This document shows positions 54,687 to 62,262 of a DNA stretch of 64,000 nucleotides, piece after piece; the first letter of the stretch is position 1; each line of letters begins with the position of its first letter. The DNA is from Mucilaginibacter rubeus (lineage in GTDB: Bacteria > Bacteroidota > Bacteroidia > Sphingobacteriales > Sphingobacteriaceae): NCBI RefSeq assembly GCF_014643835.1, contig NZ_BMKD01000002.1:496001-560000 (forward strand), in the 5' to 3' direction. Position numbers and translations under genes: made by a program. The notes beneath the pieces are model-generated. The model did no database searches. It was not told the origin of the DNA and saw nothing but the letters and a program-made list of their open reading frames with translations.

Positions 54687-55904
54687 ATGTCAAAAACAAT
54701 CAAACCCTTGTTAGTTACCTGTGCAATTGCTTCACTTTGCTCTTTTTTTGATATTACGCAGGCTGTTGCCCAGTCACTGCCGCCCGTTGAAACGCAATCG
54801 CCAACGGCCGACTACAAGCCCGCTTTTCCGGGTCAGACAAGGGCCCCTGGTGCACAAACTAAAACCAAACTCAGTGTAAACGTGATCAATCATGAGCTGA
54901 AGCAACCCTTTGCTTTACGCTGTCTGCCCGATGGGCGCTTTTTAATTACGGAAAAAGGCGGTACCATGCGGATATTAAAGGCTGATGGCGGTTTAGACAA
55001 GAACATTCAAGGTTTACCGGCAGTGGCAGTGGGTGGCCAGGGCGGTTTGTTAGATGTTAATTTTGATGCTTCTTTTGTAAAAGACCGGATGTTATTTTGG
55101 TCATACTCCGAAAAAGTTCCTGAGGGATTCCAGTTGGCTGTCGCCACTGGTGTGCTTTCGTCCGATTACAGCAGGCTCGAAAATGTAAAGGTAATCTATC
55201 ATGCTAAACCTGCTTATAACGGTCATCTGCAATTCGGCTCACGAATCGTTTTCGATAAACAAGGCAATCTGTTTGTAAGCACAGGCGAACATGGGGATGA
55301 TGAAATGCGTGTCAAGGCCCAGGACCTGAATACTGCAATCGGAAAAGTATTGCATATAACCCGTGACGGGAAACCGGTGCCTGGCGGACCATTTTCGCAA
55401 AAAGCCGGCGCTTTGCCCGAAATTTATGCTTATGGCTTAAGAAACCCCGAAGGTATGACGATGAATCCAAATACCGGCGAATTATGGGAATCAGAATTCG
55501 GTCCGCGCGGAGGTGATGAAATTAACATTATCCGGCCGGGAAAGAACTATGGCTGGCCGGTTATTACTTACGGCATCGAATACCGGGGTGTAAAAGTTGG
55601 CGATGGAATACAGCAAAAAGAAGGCATGGCCCAACCCATTTATTACTGGAACCCAAGCATTTCACCGTGCGGCATAACCTTTTATACGGGCAACCTGATT
55701 CCCGAATGGAAAGGAAATCTATTTGTAGGCGCCTTAGGTGGATCACATATCATCAGGCTTATTATTAAAGACAATAAGATTGTAGCGGAAGAACGCCTGC
55801 TGAAAGACAAGGGCGAACGCTGGCGTTCTCTTGTTACCGGTAAGGACGGCGCATTATACGGTGTTACGGACAATGGCAATCTTTACAAAATAAGTAAGCT
55901 TTAA
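54687..55904 (+). CDS. PQQ-dependent aldose sugar dehydrogenase, secreted
   Basis: The product has 405 residues. A signal peptide ends near QAVAQ (about residue 29). The soluble glucose-dehydrogenase (Asd/YliI) fold is shown by QPFALRCLPDGRFLITEKGG, GQGGLLDVNFD, NGHLQFGSRIVFDKQGNLFV, HGDDEMRVKAQDLNTAIGKV, GLRNPEGMTMNPNTGELWES and GPRGGDEINIIRPGKNYGWP. It oxidises aldose sugars in the periplasm using PQQ. No PQQ biosynthesis gene is in the window. Gaps of over 160 bases on both sides suggest it is transcribed alone. Confidence 0.92.
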   Translation: MSKTIKPLLVTCAIASLCSFFDITQAVAQSLPPVETQSPTADYKPAFPGQTRAPGAQTKTKLSVNVINHELKQPFALRCLPDGRFLITEKGGTMRILKADGGLDKNIQGLPAVAVGGQGGLLDVNFDASFVKDRMLFWSYSEKVPEGFQLAVATGVLSSDYSRLENVKVIYHAKPAYNGHLQFGSRIVFDKQGNLFVSTGEHGDDEMRVKAQDLNTAIGKVLHITRDGKPVPGGPFSQKAGALPEIYAYGLRNPEGMTMNPNTGELWESEFGPRGGDEINIIRPGKNYGWPVITYGIEYRGVKVGDGIQQKEGMAQPIYYWNPSISPCGITFYTGNLIPEWKGNLFVGALGGSHIIRLIIKDNKIVAEERLLKDKGERWRSLVTGKDGALYGVTDNGNLYKISKL

Positions 55905-56057
55905 TGTGAAAAGTTTATGGGAGAGTAATTTTGCTTAAATCGATCAGCGCTGCTTAATATAGCGGAACCGCCTGTTTACAATTCGGGAACGGGATATACA
56001 ATTACATCAAAGGTTAGCGCTTGTCTTTTTAATTGGAAATTGAAAGTTTGAGTTTCA

Positions 56058-56065
56058 TAACTTTA
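56058..56065 (+). promoter_or_regulatory. -7-like element TAACTTTA four bases before an ATG
   Basis: TAACTTTA ends 4 bases before the ATG at 56070. A matching TAACTTTG (57001-57008) ends 4 bases before the ATG at 57013. If these are -7 boxes of the Bacteroidota sigma factor, transcription would start at or next to the start codon. Confidence 0.35.
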
Positions 56066-56069
56066 AGTC

Positions 56070-56948
56070 ATGGACAATAAAATAGCGAGATCGGTTTCTC
56101 TCTTTAACAATGACCTCAGGTTAAAAGGCTTCAATGTTTTCCAGATAAAAGAAGACGATCAGGCTGTTCGGTTTTACAGTAGAAAAGACTTTTACAAAAT
56201 TTGTTTAACTACAGGCAAAAGCAAGATTCACTATGCCGACCGCAGCTTTGAAGTGGAGGGCACTGTTTTGTTTTTTGGCAATCCGCATATTCCATATTCC
56301 TGGGAAACTATCTCAACCACTTATGTGGGTTATACCTGTCTCTTTTCCGAAGAATTTCTGTGCGTTTCAGAACGTACCGATATGCTGCAGCAATCACCCT
56401 TTTTCAAGATCGGCGGCACACCGGTACTAAAGATCACCGAACAGCAAAGAGCGTCTCTGAACATCCTCTTTCAGAAGATGATAGATGAGCAAAACAGTAG
56501 TTACGTATATAAAGACGACCTGATACGCAGTTACATCAACCTGATCATGCATGAAGCGATGAAAATGCAGCCCTCTGAAAATTTTGATCAGCATAAAAAC
56601 GCTGCCTACCGGGTCGCTGCTGTATTTATGGAATTGCTTGAAAGACAATTCCCTGTAGAAAGCCCCAATAAGCCGTTGCAGTTGAAGACGGCCCAGGACT
56701 ACGCCCAAAACCTCGCCCTTCACGTAAATTACCTCAACCGTATGGTAAAGGAAGTTACCGGCAGGCCAACATCTGCGCACATTGCAGAGCGGATTATCAG
56801 CGAAGCAAAAGCACTGTTACAACATACTGACTGGAACATAGCCGACATTGCTTATGCACTTGGCTTTGAATATCCCAGCTACTTCAACAACTATTTTAAA
56901 CGCATGACTGGCACCAATCCAAGTTCGCTTCGCACCATGGAAGTTTGA
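56070..56948 (+). CDS. AraC-family transcriptional regulator
   Basis: The product has 292 residues. The N-terminal cupin-like sensing part (IHYADRSFEVEGTVLFFGNPHIPYSW) is typical of Bacteroidota AraC regulators. The C-terminal double helix-turn-helix (about 195-290) reads AQDYAQNLALHVNYLNRMVKEVTG, TSAHIAERIISEAKALLQ, WNIADIAYALGFEYPSYFNNYF. It is a complete relative of the type whose remnant lies at 54384. It probably controls the following cupin and acetyltransferase genes or the dehydrogenase; no operator is evident. Confidence 0.9.
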   Translation: MDNKIARSVSLFNNDLRLKGFNVFQIKEDDQAVRFYSRKDFYKICLTTGKSKIHYADRSFEVEGTVLFFGNPHIPYSWETISTTYVGYTCLFSEEFLCVSERTDMLQQSPFFKIGGTPVLKITEQQRASLNILFQKMIDEQNSSYVYKDDLIRSYINLIMHEAMKMQPSENFDQHKNAAYRVAAVFMELLERQFPVESPNKPLQLKTAQDYAQNLALHVNYLNRMVKEVTGRPTSAHIAERIISEAKALLQHTDWNIADIAYALGFEYPSYFNNYFKRMTGTNPSSLRTMEV

Positions 56949-57012
56949 TTTTCATAAGCATTGGTTTGATTTTCTTAAACAGCAAAGTTGGCAACAGCAC
57001 TAACTTTGCAAA

Positions 57013-57273
57013 ATGAAAAACATCGGCAGATACAAAACTTCCATCATACTGCAGCTGATGATTTTAGCTGCAGGTAGTCTGTTTTCACTAAGTGCCACGG
57101 CGCAAAAATTTCTACATAAAGGTGATGTGGTCACCATTTCGCCGGGCATCTTACACTGGCATGGTACTACGTTCCAAAACAGCTTTACGCAAATAGCACT
57201 GAATTTCAATATAGAAAAAGGCATTGCGACATGGCTACATATTTCTGATAATGAATACAATATCGTTAAATAA
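57013..57273 (+). CDS. Truncated exported cupin (C-terminal half only)
   Basis: The product has 86 residues. Residues 1-31 are a signal peptide (SLFSLSATAQ), followed directly by the second half of a single-domain cupin: LHKGDVVTISPGILHWHG, then IALNFNIEKGIATWL and DNEYN. Compared with the full cupin at 58034, the first metal motif (WHTHPAGQ type) and all preceding strands are absent, as if about 60 codons were lost in frame. It may be non-functional. The open frame and start context are intact, so I list it as a coding sequence. It ends 10 bases before the acetyltransferase start. Confidence 0.6.
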   Translation: MKNIGRYKTSIILQLMILAAGSLFSLSATAQKFLHKGDVVTISPGILHWHGTTFQNSFTQIALNFNIEKGIATWLHISDNEYNIVK

Positions 57274-57283
57274 CCACATTATT

Positions 57284-57844
57284 ATGAAAGATATTTTCGA
57301 ACGGTTGAAAGCAGGGGAATTTGTTCCGCTTACTGACCTGGAATTTTACAAGGTAAATGCTGTGGTGGCCCGCACTCTGGCGTTGTCGCCTGCACTCAAT
57401 GCAGCAACCACCGTTGAGCAGATCCACCAGCAACTTAGCAACATTATTGGCGCAACAATAGACAAAAGCACCACTTTGTTCGCACCCTTCCATACCAACT
57501 TTGGCCGTTTCATTAGTATTGGCAAGCATGTGTTTATTAATCATGCCTGCTCGTTTCTTGACATGGGCGGTATTACGCTGGAAGATCATGTACTCCTCGG
57601 CCCTAAGGTAAACCTGATCACTGAAAATCATCCACTCGACCCGGTCAACCGGCGGGGTATGATTTGCAAACCTATCGTTATCAAGCGCAACGCATGGATT
57701 GGTGCTGGCGCTACTATATTGCCGGGTGTAACCGTTGGAGAGAATGCCGTTGTTGCCGCGGGTGCGGTTGTTAGCAAAGATGTGCCGGCAAATACTGTTG
57801 TCGGGGGTATTCCGGCAAAAATTTTAAAAACTATTGAACAATGA
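57284..57844 (+). CDS. Hexapeptide-repeat sugar O-acetyltransferase (Maa/NodL-like)
   Basis: The product has 186 residues from the ATG at 57284. The longer frame from 57224 overlaps the cupin fragment and lacks similarity. The start KDIFERLKAGEFVPLTD resembles the maltose/galactoside acetyltransferase lead. The left-handed beta-helix hexapeptides include FGRFISIGKHVFINHACSF, ITLEDHVLLGPKVNLITENH (catalytic His in the NHP segment) and IGAGATILPGVTVGENAVV. It acetylates a sugar hydroxyl with acetyl-CoA in the cytoplasm. Confidence 0.9.
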   Translation: MKDIFERLKAGEFVPLTDLEFYKVNAVVARTLALSPALNAATTVEQIHQQLSNIIGATIDKSTTLFAPFHTNFGRFISIGKHVFINHACSFLDMGGITLEDHVLLGPKVNLITENHPLDPVNRRGMICKPIVIKRNAWIGAGATILPGVTVGENAVVAAGAVVSKDVPANTVVGGIPAKILKTIEQ

Positions 57845-58033
57845 AGAACAATGGCGCATTAGCATATCGGAAACTTAAAAAGTTAATTACTATACAGATA
57901 ATAACATTTACCCACAAATACAGGTTATTAAAGCACGACAAGTTAACGAAGCCAGGAAAATATAATGGCTGAAAAATACACTACATTATGTCATTGATGT
58001 CAAAACCATATAAACTCTCTCAATCTATTTATT

Positions 58034-58429
58034 ATGGAAATAATTAAAAACGGTGCGCAAGCATCAGTAAAAGGTCCGGAAGCTTGGTTTACCGGCGCCG
58101 TGCGTATAGATCCCCTGTTTGCAAAAAAAGAAGCTACCAAAGGCGCGGGTGCGTTGGTCACCTTTGAGCCTGCCGCCAGAACAGCCTGGCACACTCACCC
58201 GGCAGGTCAAACACTTATTGTTATTTCCGGTCTTGGCCGGGTACAACGCGAAGGTGGGCCGATCGAAGATATAGGGCCGGGTGATGTAGTTTGGTTTGAA
58301 CCAAACGAGAAACACTGGCATGGTGCATCGCCGGGTAAAGCTATGAGTCATATAGCCATTCAGGAAGCCGTTAACGGCGAGGTGGTTACCTGGCTGGAGA
58401 AAGTAAGTGATGATCAATATTCAAAATAA
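58034..58429 (+). CDS. Single-domain cupin protein
   Basis: The product has 131 residues, a full cupin. The first metal motif is in [20 protein letters not shown] and the second in [25 protein letters not shown]-type strands and [10 protein letters not shown] close the fold. The family (CMD/cupin, RmlC-like) has varied, mostly unproven small-molecule roles. It is intact, in contrast to the truncated copy at 57013. The 189 bases upstream have no recognised gene. Confidence 0.88.
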   Translation: MEIIKNGAQASVKGPEAWFTGAVRIDPLFAKKEATKGAGALVTFEPAARTAWHTHPAGQTLIVISGLGRVQREGGPIEDIGPGDVVWFEPNEKHWHGASPGKAMSHIAIQEAVNGEVVTWLEKVSDDQYSK

Positions 58430-58435
58430 ACGATT

Positions 58436-58653
58436 ATGAAAACAACAACAGTAAAAGCATACGGTACTGAAGCTGCAGATGCCTCGATTCATGATTCCAA
58501 TCTCAAATCGGCCGGCATCCTGCCGACCGATTCAGTAGAGAAAGCCAGTTACGGCAACTTTGTACATCTGATGGACCCGAGGGCAACAAAATTGAACTAT
58601 GGGAACCTAATGATGTGGAATATGCCAAATTGGGTAAATTAACAACTAAATAG
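58436..58653 (+). pseudogene. Chimeric remnant: alcohol-dehydrogenase start joined to a frameshifted VOC-protein end
   Basis: Residues 1-17 (MKTTTVKAYGTEAADAS) are the opening of YahK-like zinc alcohol dehydrogenases. From about 58490 the frame reads LKSAGILPTDSVEKASYGNF and VHLMDP, the last part of a VOC/glyoxalase protein. After GAC CC (58574-58578) one base is missing. In the shifted frame from 58579 the sequence continues EGNKIELWEPNDVEYAKLG to a stop at 58651. Thus two unrelated gene ends are joined and the second has a frameshift. The open frame as it stands would stop at 58642 with a nonsense tail. Confidence 0.75.
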
Positions 58654-58673
58654 TGGTATCACGCCAACATGGG

Positions 58674-59579
58674 TCAACGGCTATCAGAGGCCTGCTGTAG
58701 GGCTGCGACGTCAACTTTCTTCATCGTCATAAAAGCCTGCGTAACGCGTGCAATTTGTTCGGGGCTGCCGTTTTTCAGTGTTTTTAACATAACTGTTGAT
58801 GCAACCTGCCAGGACACGCCATATTTGTCCTTCAGCCAACCGCATTGGCCGGGTTTGCCATCAGCTGAAAGCGCTGACCAATAATAATCGATCTCTTCCT
58901 GTATTTCACAAGGGATCAATAGCGACACCGCGTCGTTAAAACTAAAACCGTGTGGATGCGCGCTGTCCATCGCTGCCAGCCAGGTTTGGTCGATATGAAA
59001 ATCGGCAAACATAAGCGTGCCGGCTTTATCAGGCCCTATATCCTCGGGGCGCGGGGCAGTAATGCCTCGTTTACCATCTTTAAACACAGAACAATAAAAG
59101 TCGATGGCTTCATTAGCTTTACCGGCCACCAAGCCCGTATACATCAGCGACGGAACGATCACTGGTCTTTCCTCACCTGCCGGATTGGTCAGTATCAGTT
59201 GCCATGACACACCATATTTATCGCTTACCCAACCGTAACGCTCGCTGAAAGGATAGCGGTCGAGCGGCATCATTATCTTTCCGCTTTCTGATAGTTTGCT
59301 CCAAACTTCGTCAATACGCCCTGCGGCATCTGGATCACGCGACGGATCAAAATTGATCATAAAAGAAATAGAGGGACTGATCTTTAATCCATCCCCGGCG
59401 CTGATGCCCAGGAATGGCTGGCCGGCAAAGGTAAATTCAACTATTTCGCACTCCCCGCCGGGCATTGGGAAATGATTAACATAGTTTAAAGCCGAATCAG
59501 GCATTAAAGTTGCATAGAACTCGGCAGCTTCCCGGGCTTTATCCTGGTCGAACCAGATGTGTGGTTTGATGGGTAACAT
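58674..59579 (-). CDS. PhnB-like VOC-family protein with two tandem domains
   Basis: The product has 301 residues made of two repeated VOC domains. The first begins PHIWFDQDKAREAAEFYATLMP, with FTFAGQPFLGISAG and WVSDKYGVSWQLILTNPAG. The second begins PSLMYTGLVAGKANEAIDFYCSVF, with MFADFHIDQTWLAAMDS and WLKDKYGVSWQV. Such proteins (3-demethylubiquinone-methyltransferase-like/PhnB) are common and of unknown function. The C-terminal tail (QAFMTMKKVDVAALQQA) is the usual helix of the family. It is convergent with the remnant at 58436. Confidence 0.88.
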   Translation of the reverse strand: MLPIKPHIWFDQDKAREAAEFYATLMPDSALNYVNHFPMPGGECEIVEFTFAGQPFLGISAGDGLKISPSISFMINFDPSRDPDAAGRIDEVWSKLSESGKIMMPLDRYPFSERYGWVSDKYGVSWQLILTNPAGEERPVIVPSLMYTGLVAGKANEAIDFYCSVFKDGKRGITAPRPEDIGPDKAGTLMFADFHIDQTWLAAMDSAHPHGFSFNDAVSLLIPCEIQEEIDYYWSALSADGKPGQCGWLKDKYGVSWQVASTVMLKTLKNGSPEQIARVTQAFMTMKKVDVAALQQASDSR

Positions 59580-59889
59580 GGGTAAATGATTTTAGTGGTG
59601 ATATATAATAAAAAATTGTAAGCGTTAATTGTTTTTACAGGCAACACCGCCGGCTAAGGCTTCACCTTGCAGCCTTTATCCGGACTAAGAACTCAAGACC
59701 CTAATCTGTTCTGATTTTTCTTATTAACTACCTCAAAACTAATTGGTTTTTCATGGACAGACAAGGTGCATTAGTGACATTTAAGCGGCATATTATGACA
59801 TGAGTTCGTTCACCGTCGGTCTGTAAAACCAAATGAAAAGCCCTCTATTTTCATCAGGGTATATTATATTGCACATTCATTGAAAAACC
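59580..59889. other. Gap between the VOC gene and the next plus-strand gene
   Basis: 310 bases. I see no convincing gene, repeat or promoter element on either strand. Confidence 0.4.
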
Positions 59890-60258
59890 ATGAAAAAACC
59901 CGTGCCATTTGACTTCCTGCTCGATTACCTACCGACAGGTATAATCATCAAGCCGGCGGTAGGCATGTTCTATATCTATTTCGATAAAAAGATTGTGCTG
60001 ATCTTCCGAAAGGTTAGTAAAAATCCGCAGCATAACGGTATTTGGATCTCTACCAGGCGGGAAAATCATGCCAGCCTCAAAGGGGAAATACCGGCCATCA
60101 CTGATTTTGTATTAGACGAGGGCTTTGATACGGCCTGGCTCCTGCTTAGTGACAGCCACGATGATTTTGAGAGTTCGGCAATACAGCTGTGCGAACTTGT
60201 TTTGCGCAGGAATAAAAGGATCGGGAAAGTAACGTCTAAAAGCACAGCGATGTTTTAA
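59890..60258 (+). CDS. Conserved small protein, TfoX-N-like
   Basis: The product has 122 residues, soluble, with no signal peptide. FDFLLDYLPTGIIIKPAVGMFYIYFDKKIVLIFRK resembles the TfoX N-terminal type fold (K-P-x-x-GMxxx-Y with strand pairs), and SSAIQLCELVLRRNKRIGKV closes it. I recognise the pattern from Bacteroidota hypothetical proteins, but no function is known. It converges with the small gene at 60275 over a 16-base gap. Confidence 0.65.
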   Translation: MKKPVPFDFLLDYLPTGIIIKPAVGMFYIYFDKKIVLIFRKVSKNPQHNGIWISTRRENHASLKGEIPAITDFVLDEGFDTAWLLLSDSHDDFESSAIQLCELVLRRNKRIGKVTSKSTAMF

Positions 60259-60274
60259 TAGCCTCCTTAACAAT

Positions 60275-60469
60275 TTAATCGTTGTCAGCATCAGCTTCTT
60301 CGGGATGATCTTTAAAATATTCCCGTGCCTTTTTTAAACCTGTGGCTATGGCAATGCCTTCATCGCCGCTTTCCTTCAAAATTTCATTGGCAATTTCTAC
60401 CGCCTTTTCCCGCAATTTGGGAGGTTGATTTTTGTAAGATGGCGGGTAGTCTCCGTTATACCAGGGCAT
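60275..60469 (-). CDS. Very small conserved protein (ChaB-like appearance)
   Basis: The product has 64 residues. The line MPWYNGDYPPSYKNQPPKLR then AVEIANEILKESGDEGIAIATGLKKAREYF has the look of a widespread small family that begins MPW-x-x-x-DYP-x-S-x-KN and carries an EG-x-AIA-x-x-x-x-KA core. The acidic tail EEADADND ends it. The role is unknown; perhaps stress-related. Coding is supported by this pattern, not by length. Confidence 0.7.
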   Translation of the reverse strand: MPWYNGDYPPSYKNQPPKLREKAVEIANEILKESGDEGIAIATGLKKAREYFKDHPEEADADND

Positions 60470-60677
60470 GCTTCCTCCTTTTTAGGTAACAACAATTACG
60501 ATGAAGATTTGATTGCAAAAAGTGTTGATTGAGCGGCAAGAAGTTCAAAGCATTTCTTCAAAAGATCATTCGAACTACTCTTTCAAATACTTGCGAATAA
60601 TATTCTTACGAGAGAAGCGGCCTGATTAAAAGTTAAATTCTGATAACGCTTTTCTGTTAGCATGCATTTGCATCAGC

Positions 60678-61550
60678 TTACTTTAAAAAATTGTTCAAGT
60701 AGGTCAACACCGTTGTTGTCTGCATCATCAGGCTTACATGTCCTTGCGAAGGGACAATGGCCAATTGCGATTTTGGCATTGGTGCTAAATCAGCAGAAAC
60801 GCCGCCGCCTAATAATCTATATGTTTTTGCCAATTCAATTTTGTCCAGCCCATCGTTATCACCGGCTATGATCAATACCGGAGCAGAAATTTTCGAAATA
60901 TTGTCATCACCGAAGTCGAACGGCTCCTGCGCGAAAGCGATCATCTGCCCTATAAACTTTGTCCATTTTGTTTTATCTGGTGCTATTGCATCGTATGCGG
61001 TTTTCATAGGAGTATTCATAAAAAGCCCGGGCTTCCAGGATTTGAAAACATTGGTTATTTCAGGCAGCCATCCGCTACTTTTATAAGTAGAAGAAATGAT
61101 CACTAATTTTTTTAACCGTTTAGGGCTTTGTAAAGCAAACTTGTAAGCCACAGAGCCACCCATACTATACCCTGCTACGTCGGCACTGTCAATTTTCAGG
61201 TAGTCCATAACTCCTTCCACATCATTAGCTAAGGTAGCATATGATAACTTTCTATCCGAAAACGGTGTATGCCCGTGTCCCTGTAATTCAATGGCAATTA
61301 CTTTCCTGTTTTTTGATAGTTCAGGGATCAATTCGGCCCAGTTTCCTTCAATTGTCATAAAAGCACCATGTAGTAAAATGAGCGGTTTACCCTCGCCATA
61401 TACCTCATAATAAACTTTGATACCGTTCACAGGCGCGTAGCCACCGTTGGAAGGCTTGATTTGTTGTCCATTTGATCGTGATGTTGCAAACATAATTACA
61501 ATTAACAGTATTGATTTAAGAGGGTTAAGTGCTTGGAGTAAATTTTTCAT
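60678..61550 (-). CDS. Exported alpha/beta-hydrolase
   Basis: The product has 290 residues from the ATG at 61550; the longer frame from 61595 adds a 15-residue lead before the signal peptide. A signal sequence ends near SNGQQ. The hydrolase fold is complete: LILLHGAFMTIEGNW, IELQGHGHTPFSDR, nucleophile elbow AGYSMGGSVAYKFAL, acid in IIAGDNDGLDK and catalytic His in VPSQGHVSLM. The substrate is unknown; an esterase in the periplasm is likely. The 208 bases between it and the gene at 60275 hold nothing clear. Confidence 0.88.
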   Translation of the reverse strand: MKNLLQALNPLKSILLIVIMFATSRSNGQQIKPSNGGYAPVNGIKVYYEVYGEGKPLILLHGAFMTIEGNWAELIPELSKNRKVIAIELQGHGHTPFSDRKLSYATLANDVEGVMDYLKIDSADVAGYSMGGSVAYKFALQSPKRLKKLVIISSTYKSSGWLPEITNVFKSWKPGLFMNTPMKTAYDAIAPDKTKWTKFIGQMIAFAQEPFDFGDDNISKISAPVLIIAGDNDGLDKIELAKTYRLLGGGVSADLAPMPKSQLAIVPSQGHVSLMMQTTTVLTYLNNFLK

Positions 61551-61737
61551 GGCGGTTAAGTTTGATTTTATTAACAATACAAAGATGGAACTCATTTCAG
61601 GGTTTGATAGCGTACAAAAACGACTACTTAGGGGACAATTGCGACAAAATATGCTTGTAAGCGAGGAAATGATTCTGCCTGCTCCCCGTTAAAGAAGATC
61701 AAGCATGGAAGCAAGTAAACATGAATCTGTAAAAAGA

Positions 61738-61768
61738 AAACCCTCTAAAATTGTAATTTAGAGGGTTT
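61738..61768 (-). terminator. Terminator of the downstream tRNA-Pro copy
   Basis: AAACCCTCTAAA and TTTAGAGGGTTT pair with a short AT loop. It is 22 bases downstream of the tRNA on the minus strand and has a T-rich flank. Confidence 0.75.
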
Positions 61769-61789
61769 GATACTTGATATCGCTTTCTG

Positions 61790-61863
61790 TCGGGATGGCA
61801 GGATTCGAACCTGCGGCCTCCACATCCCAAATGTGGCGCGATACCGGGCTACGCTACATCCCG
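61790..61863 (-). tRNA. tRNA-Pro (UGG), downstream copy
   Basis: The cloverleaf on the minus strand has acceptor arms CGGGATG / CATCCCG, discriminator A, T loop GGTTCGAATCC, and an anticodon stem CCACA / TGTGG around TTTGGGA, giving anticodon UGG. CCA is not encoded. It is identical in all bases to the copy at 61964. Confidence 0.95.
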
Positions 61864-61911
61864 TTTTTTTATTCAGCCTGCGCTGGCATACTATTTCGCC
61901 AATCAGAAAAG

Positions 61912-61943
61912 AAAACCCTCTAAAATTCAATTTAGAGGGTTTT
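61912..61943 (-). terminator. Terminator of the upstream tRNA-Pro copy
   Basis: AAAACCCTCTAAA and TTTAGAGGGTTTT pair with a short loop, between the two tRNA genes. It is nearly identical to the terminator at 61738. Confidence 0.75.
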
Positions 61944-61963
61944 GATACTTGGTATCGCTTTAG

Positions 61964-62037
61964 TCGGGATGGCAGGATTCGAACCTGCGGCCTCCACATC
62001 CCAAATGTGGCGCGATACCGGGCTACGCTACATCCCG
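61964..62037 (-). tRNA. tRNA-Pro (UGG), upstream copy
   Basis: It has the same structure and sequence as the tRNA at 61790, with anticodon UGG and no encoded CCA. The period between the two copies is 174 bases and includes the terminator, so the whole unit is duplicated. Confidence 0.95.
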
Positions 62038-62262
62038 TCTCCCTGATTGGGTGTGCAAAAGTATGATTTTAAATTAAGTTGCAAAATTTTTTTTGAAAGA
62101 TTTTGCAAGCCTGCCTATAATCTGCTCATTAACAAAATATTGCCTTAAATTAAATTCTTTATGGTTTCTCAAAATACTGAATAACCCTGTTATTACACTT
62201 GATTTCCCCCCAAAAAACTTAAAAAAGGATTGCATGTTGTTATGCTATAGCTGTTCAAATCC

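Noticed and set aside
59580-59889. Possible gene remnant in the gap before 59890
   Set aside because: All frames are broken by stops and no family pattern could be read.
61735-62037. The tRNA pair as an attachment site of an integrated element
   Set aside because: No integrase, no partial tRNA copy elsewhere in the window and no foreign-looking block next to it; tandem duplication explains it.
61767-62066. Plus-strand open frame of 99 codons across the tRNA pair, and its minus-strand counterpart
   Set aside because: Both simply read through the duplicated tRNA-Pro genes and terminators; the apparent protein repeat is the tRNA duplication.
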